From Rubrivivax sp. (GTDB taxonomy: Bacteria; Pseudomonadota; Gammaproteobacteria; Burkholderiales; Burkholderiaceae), in assembly GCA_004211235.1 (NCBI GenBank), contig SEEY01000264.1, positions 1-6,041 of the forward strand: a DNA stretch of 6,041 nt. The letters run 5' to 3'. Under the pieces are notes generated by a model. It was not told the DNA's origin, made no database searches, and saw only the letters and a program-made list of their open reading frames with translations. Of the stretch, positions 1 to 4,217 are shown one piece after another (the stretch's first letter is position 1; each line of letters opens with the position of its first letter). Both the position numbers and the translations under genes were made by a program.

Positions 1-73
1 GCCGTAGTTGGCGCCGCCGCCTTTCACCTTCTTCGTCACCAGCGTCGGAGGCGGCAACGGCGCCAACTACGGC
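1..73. repeat. Terminal inverted repeat, probable assembly fold-back
   Basis: Bases 1-16 are the exact reverse complement of bases 58-73 (arm CGGCGCCAACTACGGC), with a 41-base spacer. A perfect 16-bp inverted match that begins exactly at the first base is very unlikely by chance. The right arm is good coding sequence (Asn-Gly-Ala-Asn-Tyr-Gly-Gly) of the lectin-like gene, whereas the left arm introduces an in-frame TAG stop at 5-7. I infer a contig-end fold-back or chimeric read end rather than a biological repeat. Confidence 0.75.
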
Positions 74-601
74 GGCCTGGCTGGTGCCGATGCGCACTGC
101 CAGAAGCTTGCCGACGCGGCCGGCACGCCCTACAAGACCTGGAAGGCCTACCTCAGCACGCAAGGCGCGAACGCGGTCAACGCGCGGGACCGCATCGGCA
201 AGGGCCCGTGGACGAATGTGCGCGGACAGGTGATCGCCCGCGACGTGGCCCACCTGCACGGCGACACGCTGGAACTCGCCCAGCTCGGCAGCAACCTGAC
301 CCGCAACCAGGCGCTGACCGAGAAGGGCGAACGCCCGAAGGCGGCCGGCGACACGCCCAACGAGCACGACATCCTGACCGGCTCCACCCCGGACGGCCGC
401 GCCTACCCCGAGGGCGCCGACAAGACGTGCAGGAACTACACGAGCGGTGCGGAGGACGGCTCGGTGCAGCTCGGCCACTTCGACCGCACCGGCGGCGGCA
501 ACGCCTCCTGGAACTCCGCCCACGGCAGCCGCGGCTGCAGCCAGCCCAAGCTGGTCGCCACCGGCGGCGCAGGGCTGCTGTATTGCTTCGCCGCGAACTG
601 A
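8..601 (+). CDS. Lectin/endostatin-like secreted protein, 5' partial
   Basis: About 195 residues of a family often annotated as bacterial 'lectin', resembling the endostatin-type C-type-lectin fold of collagen XV/XVIII. Family-typical stretches are visible: TFFVTS near residue 7, GGLAGADAHCQKLA (22-35), KTWKAYLST (43-51), VNARDRIGKGPW (57-68), a conserved HDILTGS (120-126), and a C-terminal SWNSAHGSRGCSQ (167-179) followed by ATGGAGLLYCFA. Four cysteines (31, 141, 177, 193) could form two disulfides, fitting export. No signal peptide is present because the true 5' end is missing. The only possible start is a TTG at 8-10 with no ribosome binding site, directly after a TAG inside the suspect fold-back, so the gene should be read as 5'-truncated. 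It ends at TGA 599-601 and converges on the Gre-like gene. Family is fairly sure; ligand and role are unknown. Confidence 0.8.
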   Translation: MAPPPFTFFVTSVGGGNGANYGGLAGADAHCQKLADAAGTPYKTWKAYLSTQGANAVNARDRIGKGPWTNVRGQVIARDVAHLHGDTLELAQLGSNLTRNQALTEKGERPKAAGDTPNEHDILTGSTPDGRAYPEGADKTCRNYTSGAEDGSVQLGHFDRTGGGNASWNSAHGSRGCSQPKLVATGGAGLLYCFAAN

Positions 602-640
602 GCGGGTTGCAGCACCGGCTCCACGCCAGTGCCTGGCGGC
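602..640. other. Short convergent intergenic region with weak hairpin
   Basis: Thirty-nine bases separate the stops of the lectin-like gene (+) and the Gre-like gene (-). A small perfect hairpin, CGCCA-gtgcc-TGGCG at 624-638, sits between them. It has no T-tract on either strand, so it is at best a weak shared transcription end signal. Confidence 0.3.
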
Positions 641-1123
641 CTATCGAACCCGCAGCACCTCAAACTGCTGTCGAAGGGTGGCGACCGTCAGCGACACGTC
701 ATCACCCTCGCACTTTCCCAGCATGGCCCGGCTCAGCGGAGCTTCGCTGCTGATGACCTGAACGAGCTCAGCGCCGCTGACCAAGGTCATGCTGCCTCCA
801 TCCGGGCCGAGAAAGAGGTGTTGCTGCCTGCCGTCGGAATCGACCAGGCAGACCAGCGCGCCGAGCTGTATGCCTTGGCTGGCGTCATAGGGGCGGGCGC
901 GGAACTGGCGCCACTCGGCCATCGCGTGGCGGATGGCTTGCGCGCGACGGGCCTGGCCGGTCGCCAGGTAGGCGGCTTCCAGACCCAGGGTGTCGTACTT
1001 GTTCTCGGCGATGTTCTCTTCGTGAGTCGCCGTTTCATGCGCCGCCCGCGCCGCCTGTTCGACTTGAAGCAGGTCTTCGGCGAGCCGTTCCAGCACCTGC
1101 TGCTGCAGCAAGAATTTATCCAT
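641..1123 (-). CDS. GreA/GreB-family elongation factor homologue
   Basis: A 160-residue protein with the two-part Gre architecture. Residues 1-75 are a charged helical hairpin containing THEENIAENKYDTLGLEAAYLA (33-54). In GreA, the acidic tip residues of the comparable segment (D-L-x-E-N-A-E-Y) reach into the RNA polymerase secondary channel; here E35, E36 and E40 are the likely counterparts. Residues 85-158 form an FKBP-like C-terminal domain, with LGALVCLVD, LFLGP and APLSRAMLGKCEGDDV, matching the GreA signature SP-x-ARALxGKxxGD. Expected role: cytosolic, binding RNA polymerase and affecting backtracked complexes. It belongs to the shorter GreAB-like paralogue group rather than housekeeping GreA, so cleavage activity is unproven. 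The ATG at 1121-1123 has no clear Shine-Dalgarno sequence. The gene is monocistronic here, diverging from the gene at 1370. Confidence 0.82.
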   Translation of the reverse strand: MDKFLLQQQVLERLAEDLLQVEQAARAAHETATHEENIAENKYDTLGLEAAYLATGQARRAQAIRHAMAEWRQFRARPYDASQGIQLGALVCLVDSDGRQQHLFLGPDGGSMTLVSGAELVQVISSEAPLSRAMLGKCEGDDVSLTVATLRQQFEVLRVR

Positions 1124-1369
1124 GATGAAGGGCCGTGATCTCGAACAGCGGGTCAGCTCTTCATTGTGAAGCGCTTCACCGGCTTTCGACGTCGAGCTGA
1201 CTCACCAAGGCTGGCGCCTGGGCGTCCCGCCGTCCTACGGGACGACATCGCGCACCCCCACGCCACGCCCGCCATGGCGCTCGGACACTGCGTTAGGTGA
1301 ACTGTGCTGCAGCGAGACAGGTCGTCCTGCCAAGGCTGCGTTTCCAACCGTTCCCCAAGGAGTGATCCC
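1124..1369. other. Divergent intergenic region (246 bp)
   Basis: Non-coding region between the Gre-like gene (-) and the exported-protein gene (+), and it should hold both promoters. I see no convincing sigma-70 pair on either strand. What stands out is a perfect 14-bp palindrome at 1166-1179, and a hairpin at 1223-1244 that can fold as CGTCCCG/CGGGACG or, more tightly, as CGTCC-tacg-GGACG. In the plus-strand RNA the latter is a C(UACG)G tetraloop, a very stable cap. An open frame upstream of 1370 extends to a CTG-type start near 1304, but it lacks a ribosome binding site there. Confidence 0.5.
1166..1179. promoter_or_regulatory. LacI-type palindromic operator candidate
   Basis: GTGAAGCGCTTCAC is a perfect 14-bp palindrome centred on CpG, with the core AAGCGCTT that fits the A-A-N-C-G-N-T-T core of LacI-family operators. 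It lies 42 bp upstream of the Gre-like start (-) and about 190 bp upstream of the gene at 1370 (+). No LacI-family regulator is encoded in the window. A 14-bp palindrome is expected about 0.4 times by chance in 6 kb, so this is only a candidate. Confidence 0.35.
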
Positions 1370-1714
1370 ATGAATGCCACCTCACGATTCGCTGCCGGCC
1401 TGGCCATTGCGGCCGCCTGCTTCACCGCCTTCGCGCAGGATGCAGCCGCACCGGCTGCGTCCCGCCCCGATGCCATCGCGACGACCCCCGCCACCGCCAA
1501 GGCGGCCAATGACAAGGCGGTCAAGCGCTCGGACGTGGCCACCGTCGTGCGCACCGGCCCCACCATCGCGGACCGCGCCCGCCAGGCGGGCGACAAGGTC
1601 TCGAACAAGGTCGATGACATGACCAGCTCGGATGGCACGACGGTTGCCACGAACGACGGCGCCCGCAACAGCACACGCGATGTGACCCGCGCGCCGCGTG
1701 CCGACCGCAACTGA
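1370..1714 (+). CDS. Small exported Ala-rich protein, unknown function
   Basis: A 114-residue protein. The ATG at 1370-1372 is chosen over an upstream in-frame start at 1304 because AAGGAG (1357-1362) lies 7 bases before it and a proper signal peptide begins there. Residues 1-22 are a classical Sec signal (one Arg, then an Ala-rich hydrophobic core ending in AFA before Gln-Asp), so the mature protein is predicted to be periplasmic. The mature part is Ala/Thr/Asp-rich, with no cysteine and no recognisable domain. A VATVVRTGPTIADRARQAGDKV region is followed by KVDDMTSSDGTTVATNDG, and it looks largely disordered and highly charged. I do not recognise the family. It sits 41 bp upstream of the stress-type gene at 1756, on the same strand and with no terminator between, so co-transcription is likely. 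Confidence 0.72.
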   Translation: MNATSRFAAGLAIAAACFTAFAQDAAAPAASRPDAIATTPATAKAANDKAVKRSDVATVVRTGPTIADRARQAGDKVSNKVDDMTSSDGTTVATNDGARNSTRDVTRAPRADRN

Positions 1715-1755
1715 GCGGCCGCGTCCCCAACAAACTTCAACTTCCAGGAGCCATC

Positions 1756-2283
1756 ATGCCCACCACCAATGACCGCCGCCTTGTGACAGGCCTCTTCCCC
1801 GACCGCGCCAGCGCCGAAGCGGCCTACAACTCCGCCAGCGAGCGCGGTTACGGCAAGGATGACCTGAATGTCGTCATGTCCGATGACACCCGCCAGCGGC
1901 ACTTCGCCACCGCCGGCACCGAGACCGAACTGGGCAACAAGGCGGCTGAAGGCGCCGGCATCGGCGGCGCCATCGGCGGCACCCTCGGGGCCATCGCGGC
2001 CGCGGTCGCGGCCGTCGGCACCAGCATCGCCATTCCCGGCCTGGGTCTTGTGGTGGCCGGCCCGCTGGCCGCCGCCCTGGCCGGTGCCGGTGCCGGCGCA
2101 GCGAGCGGCGGCCTCGTCGGCGCCCTGATCGGCTGGAGCATTCCGGAGGAGCGCGTCAAGGACTACGAAGAGGGCATCAAGAACGGCGGCATCCTGATGG
2201 GCCTGCGCGCCAAGACGGACGAAGATGCCGAGCACTTCGAACGCCACTGGACGAGCTCCAACGGTCAGCACGTCTATCGCTGA
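1756..2283 (+). CDS. Glycine-zipper general-stress-type protein (YflT/DUF1269-like)
   Basis: A 175-residue protein. AGGAG at 1746-1750 lies 5 bases before the ATG. The N-terminus (8-45: LVTGLFPDRASAEAAYNSA, then GYGKDDLNVVMSDD) has the strand-helix-strand start of the YflT / general stress protein 17M type ('gvF-x-AE-A... GY-x-DD-x-VV'). A Gly/Ala-rich hydrophobic middle (about 66-127) contains GxxxG repeats and a central IPGLGLVVAGP turn, typical of a glycine-zipper hairpin that can insert in membranes. The C-terminus, IPEERVKDYEEGIKNGGILM (129-148) and then ERHW, completes the domain. Known bacterial relatives are annotated as general stress or hypothetical proteins, and the molecular activity is not established. 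I infer a membrane-associated stress role. The gene is second in a probable operon with the exported protein at 1370 and ends just before a strong terminator. Confidence 0.8.
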   Translation: MPTTNDRRLVTGLFPDRASAEAAYNSASERGYGKDDLNVVMSDDTRQRHFATAGTETELGNKAAEGAGIGGAIGGTLGAIAAAVAAVGTSIAIPGLGLVVAGPLAAALAGAGAGAASGGLVGALIGWSIPEERVKDYEEGIKNGGILMGLRAKTDEDAEHFERHWTSSNGQHVYR

Positions 2284-2300
2284 TCCGGGTCGGCCTTGAG

Positions 2301-2330
2301 ACGGCAGCGGCATTCCGCTGCCGTTTTTCT
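2301..2330 (+). terminator. Rho-independent terminator
   Basis: A perfect 10-bp stem, ACGGCAGCGG (2301-2310) and CCGCTGCCGT (2315-2324), closes a CATT loop and is followed by a T-run (2324-2328, then CT). It lies 18 bases after the stop of the gene at 1756 and ends the 1370-1756 unit. Confidence 0.93.
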
Positions 2331-2465
2331 TTGGCGACGACGTTTCCCGGCCGAGCGAGCGAGACCTTTCGCACGGGCACCTCCAGCGCGCTCACGGCCC
2401 GCTCGTCCCGACGCCGGGATGCGCGCCCATACTGACACGGCCCCTCCTCAGCCGAAGCCGTGTCC
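2331..2465. other. Intergenic region upstream of small membrane protein
   Basis: 135 bp between the terminator and the ATG at 2466. No RNA gene or clear repeat is seen. A CATACT at 2428-2433 matches four of six -10 positions, but no good -35 lies at the right distance. The promoter of the small gene is therefore not identified. Confidence 0.3.
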
Positions 2466-2654
2466 ATGCTCCGAAACCGCCTGCTGCTCCACTATCTGCT
2501 GGGCATTGCCAGCATCGTCATCGGCGCCGGCGTGACCAGCGCGACCGACTCCATGCTCCCGCTCGCAATGGGCGGCGCCGTGGGCCTCATGTGCACCTGG
2601 ACGACGGTGCGGTCCATCCTGCAGGGCAGGCTCAGGCGATCCAAGCGCCGCTGA
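2466..2654 (+). CDS. Small two-helix membrane protein, unknown function
   Basis: A 62-residue protein from the ATG at 2466; an in-frame GTG at 2460 would add two residues. There are two predicted transmembrane segments. The first is about residues 8-27 (LLHYLLGIASIVIGAGVTSA). After a short loop with Thr-Asp-Ser comes about 30-48 (MLPLAMGGAVGLMCTWTTV). A strongly basic tail (RLRRSKRR) should stay in the cytoplasm by the positive-inside rule, and with the N-terminal MLRNR also basic, both ends would face inside. Support for coding is the near-uniform G/C third position and the clean two-helix hydropathy. No good Shine-Dalgarno sequence precedes the ATG. I do not recognise the family. It stands alone between the 2301 terminator and a hairpin-rich non-coding stretch. 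Confidence 0.6.
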   Translation: MLRNRLLLHYLLGIASIVIGAGVTSATDSMLPLAMGGAVGLMCTWTTVRSILQGRLRRSKRR

Positions 2655-2723
2655 GATGGAACCGCCCCTCGCCCAGTCCCGCAGCGCTGAACGCGCGCGC
2701 GCCTAGTCGGTCCCCCGCGGGAC

Positions 2724-2760
2724 GGCGATGCTTGCGGCGTCGAGCCGCAAGCACATCGCC
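2724..2760. repeat. Long imperfect inverted repeat (hairpin)
   Basis: GGCGAT (2724-2729) plus GCTTGCGGC (2730-2738) pair with GCCGCAAGC (2744-2752) and ATCGCC (2755-2760). This gives 15 bp with a 2-base bulge (AC, 2753-2754) and a GTCGA loop. It directly abuts the 5-bp GTCCC/GGGAC hairpin on its left and is followed 4 bases later by the 7-bp CGGGCCG/CGGCCCG hairpin. It could be an RNA structure, a REP-like element or a U-tract-less terminator. Confidence 0.7.
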
Positions 2761-2856
2761 AGGGCGGGCCGGCTTGGGAGCGGCCCGGCGCTCGTCCCGA
2801 AATACATTCGTTCGATTGGCTGCGGGTAGACCTGCGCCATGGATCACTGAAGTGGT

Positions 2857-2883
2857 GGGCCTCCAGCACGTAGGCCGAGGCCC
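2857..2883 (-). terminator. Hairpin after reductase stop, no U-tract
   Basis: GGGCCTC (2857-2863) pairs perfectly with GAGGCCC (2877-2883) around a 13-base loop. On the minus strand it begins 8 bases beyond the TGA of the reductase, where a terminator is expected. No T-run follows, so intrinsic termination would be inefficient. Confidence 0.3.
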
Positions 2884-2891
2884 GATGCCAT

Positions 2892-3899
2892 TCAGCCCGG
2901 CTGCTGCACCAGCTTCAGCGCGGCTTCCACCGTCGCCAGTTCCTTGTCCGTCAGCGCCGCGCCGTTCGCCGCGCCCAGCGCATCGTCGATCTGCGCCAGG
3001 CGGCTGGCGCCGACGAGTACCGACGTCATGCCGGCATGCCTCAGCACCCAGGTCAGCGCGAGCTGTGGCAGCGTCTGCCCGCGCGCGTCGGCGAGCACCT
3101 TGAGCGCGCGCACGGCGGCGAGCTTTCCTTCGGTGAGGTCGGTGGGCTTCAGGAAGCCGCCCTTGGCCGCGCGCGAGTCCGTGGGGATGGCCGAGGTGAG
3201 GTAGCGCTCGGTCAGGATGCCCTGGGCCAGAGGCGAGAAGGCGATGCAGCCGATGCCCTCTTCCGCGAGCGTGTCCAGCAGACCGTTCTCGACCCAGCGG
3301 TCCAGCATGCTGTAGCGCGGCTGGTGGATGACGCAGGGCGTGCCCAGGCGGCGCAGGATGGCGCTGGCCTCGCGGGTCTGCTCGACGGAGTAGTTCGACA
3401 CGCCGGCGTAGATGGCGCGGCCGCTGCGCACCGCATGGTCGAGCGCGCCCATGGTTTCTTCCAGCGGGGTGTTCGGATCCGGGCGGTGGGAATAGAAGAT
3501 GTCGACGTAGGGCAGGCCCAGTCGCTTCAGGCTCGCGTCCAGGCTGGCCAGCATGTACTTGCGTGAACCCCATTCGCCATAAGGCCCGGGGCCCATGCGG
3601 TAGCCGGCCTTCGTGGAAATGATCAGCTCGTCGCGGTAGGCGGCCAGTTCCTCGCGCAACAGGCGACCCATCGTCACCTCCGCCGACCCGGGCGGCGGGC
3701 CGTAGTTGTTGGCCAGGTCGAAGTGCGTGATGCCACGGTCGAAGGCGCCCAGCACCATCTCGCGCGCGGTGTCGAAGCGGTCGACGTCGCCGAAGTTGTG
3801 CCACAGGCCCAGCGACAGCGTGGGCAGCAGCAGCCCGCTGCGCCCGCTGCGGCGATAGGGTTGGCGTTCGTAGCGTTGGGAGTCGGGGGTGTAGCTCAT
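2892..3899 (-). CDS. yghZ: Aldo/keto reductase, L-glyceraldehyde 3-phosphate reductase type
   Basis: A 335-residue protein, close in length to E. coli YghZ (about 346). That enzyme reduces L-glyceraldehyde 3-phosphate with NADPH and also acts on methylglyoxal and other aldehydes. YghZ-specific stretches seen include LPTLSLGLWHNFG (25-37), ITHFDLANNYGPPPGSAE (57-74), AYRDELIISTKAGY (87-100), VDIFYSHRPDPNTPLEET (132-149), IHQPRYSMLDRWV (191-203), CIAFSPLAQGILT (218-230) and SVLVGASR (293-300). The AKR catalytic tetrad is intact: D61, Y66, K97 and H138. The fold is a cytosolic (beta/alpha)8 barrel. The ATG at 3897-3899 is chosen because it aligns with the family N-terminus (SQRYERQPYRRSGRSGLLLP). 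The open frame continues 74 codons upstream, but those codons run through the terminator-bearing RNA region and do not resemble the family. No obvious Shine-Dalgarno sequence precedes the ATG. It is transcribed divergently from ccmA. Confidence 0.95.
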   Translation of the reverse strand: MSYTPDSQRYERQPYRRSGRSGLLLPTLSLGLWHNFGDVDRFDTAREMVLGAFDRGITHFDLANNYGPPPGSAEVTMGRLLREELAAYRDELIISTKAGYRMGPGPYGEWGSRKYMLASLDASLKRLGLPYVDIFYSHRPDPNTPLEETMGALDHAVRSGRAIYAGVSNYSVEQTREASAILRRLGTPCVIHQPRYSMLDRWVENGLLDTLAEEGIGCIAFSPLAQGILTERYLTSAIPTDSRAAKGGFLKPTDLTEGKLAAVRALKVLADARGQTLPQLALTWVLRHAGMTSVLVGASRLAQIDDALGAANGAALTDKELATVEAALKLVQQPG

Positions 3900-3961
3900 C
3901 GGCGGATGGTAGGCGAGTACCTGCGTGTAATGCGCTCCGGGGCGGCGGGTACGGCGCAGAC

Positions 3962-4000
3962 AAAGAAAAGCCCCTCTCCGCTTGCGCGGGACGAGGGGCT
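3962..4000 (-). terminator. Rho-independent terminator upstream of the reductase
   Basis: On the minus strand AGCCCCTC (4000-3993) pairs with GAGGGGCT (3976-3969). The intervening bases can extend the stem with CCGC/GCGG (3986-3989 with 3978-3981) around a 4-base loop. A TTTTCTTT tract follows (3969-3962). On the plus strand the same hairpin has no T-run, so it is oriented to the minus strand. No minus-strand protein gene lies upstream to be terminated, which is what suggests a small RNA or attenuator. Confidence 0.82.
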
Positions 4001-4038
4001 GAATCCACCCGGACGGGAGGAGGAGACAAGCCTCAACC
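3962..4038 (-). ncRNA. Candidate anti-Shine-Dalgarno small RNA (or terminating leader)
   Basis: On the minus strand this roughly 75-nt stretch reads as a compact RNA unit. An unpaired 5' segment GGCUUGUCUCC (4032-4022) is followed by hairpin UCCUCCC-gucc-GGGUGGA (4021-4004; 6 pairs plus one U-U mismatch) and then a strong Rho-independent terminator. The C/U-rich part, CUCCUCCUCCC, is a perfect anti-SD sequence, like the CCUCC loops of alphaproteobacterial 'cuckoo' RNAs. A TTGATT at 4069-4064 is a reasonable -35, but the -10 at 17 bp (CACGCT) is poor, so the 5' end is approximate. There is no coding start within it. It could be an independent sRNA, or the attenuated 5' leader of the reductase gene whose ATG lies 62 bases past the terminator. 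Structure is seen; the RNA's existence is inferred. Confidence 0.45.
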
Positions 4039-4063
4039 TTAGCGTGTTCGGGCGGCCGGCGGC

Positions 4064-4069
4064 AATCAA
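4064..4069 (-). promoter_or_regulatory. Possible -35 element of minus-strand RNA
   Basis: TTGATT on the minus strand matches four of six bases of TTGACA. At 17 bp spacing the -10 position is CACGCT (4046-4041), a weak match, and other registers (GCTAAG, TAAGGT) are no better. If used, transcription would begin around 4034-4038, just before the anti-SD segment. Confidence 0.25.
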
Positions 4070-4183
4070 GTTTGTGACGCTTTGGGGTGGGACCCGTCCG
4101 ATGACCGCCTGACAAACACACGGCTCATCAGCCCCGCTTGCGCGCACAACGCCGGACGCACTAGCTCAGTCGTTTTGCTTCGT

Positions 4184-4217
4184 TGGCCAGCATTGCGCCC
4201 CTGCCTAGAGTGGCGGC
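4184..4217 (+). promoter_or_regulatory. Possible ccmA promoter giving a near-leaderless mRNA
   Basis: TTGGCC (4184-4189, four of six) and TAGAGT (4206-4211, four of six) are 16 bp apart. Initiation about 7 bases after the -10 would fall at 4218, the A of the ccmA ATG. No real Shine-Dalgarno sequence precedes that ATG (AGAGTGGCGGC), which agrees with leaderless translation, but both boxes are imperfect. Confidence 0.35.

Larger units (their letters stand above)
2655..2891. other. Hairpin-rich convergent intergenic region
   Basis: 237 bp between the small membrane protein (+) and the reductase stop (-), with no convincing ORF. It holds consecutive hairpins: GTCCC-ccgc-GGGAC (2710-2723); a long one at 2724-2760; CGGGCCG/CGGCCCG (2765-2787); and GGGCCTC/GAGGCCC (2857-2883), which sits 8 bases past the reductase stop on the minus strand. 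None has a T-tract, but together they may end transcription from both sides. Confidence 0.5.
3900..4217. other. Divergent intergenic region, yghZ-type gene / ccmA
   Basis: 318 bp without a supported protein gene. From the ccmA side it holds a possible sigma-70 promoter placed so that transcription would begin at or near the ccmA ATG. On the minus strand it has a TTGATT -35-like element (4064-4069), then a compact RNA unit with a hairpin and a strong terminator ending near 3962. About 60 bp of unstructured leader before the reductase ATG follows. Open frames crossing it on both strands are extensions or shadows. Confidence 0.6.

Noticed and set aside
1296..1326. ECF/sigma-E-like GAAC...TCGTC pair before the 1370 gene
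   Set aside because: The -35 lacks the full GGAACTT, the spacing is about 19 bp, and such partial matches are frequent by chance.
1153..2313. 386-codon minus-strand open frame opposite the 1370 and 1756 genes
   Set aside because: It is an antisense shadow with low-complexity Ala/Gly composition and no recognisable domain, while both plus-strand genes have good SDs and family features.
2401..2800. 11-bp direct repeat GCTCGTCCCGA at 2401-2411 and 2790-2800
   Set aside because: Several such 11-mer pairs are expected by chance in 6 kb of GC-rich sequence, and nothing else is shared around them.
2632..4029. 465-codon minus-strand open frame overlapping the reductase
   Set aside because: It is an alternate frame of the reductase with Arg/Pro/Ala-rich translation typical of GC-rich shadows, and the catalytic tetrad lies in the other frame.
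4070..4117. Spaced inverted hexamers GTTTGT (4070-4075) and ACAAAC (4112-4117)
   Set aside because: The arms are only 6 bp, separated by 36 bases, with no further pairing. It is indistinguishable from chance.
3900..4121. 74-codon N-terminal extension of the reductase
   Set aside because: It has no family similarity and crosses the terminator hairpin. The ATG at 3897-3899 matches the YghZ N-terminus.
4161..4172. tRNA D-arm-like string CTAGCTCAGTCG upstream of ccmA
   Set aside because: No matching GAGC arm, anticodon arm, T-arm or acceptor stem around it. It is too short to call a tRNA or attachment-site remnant.
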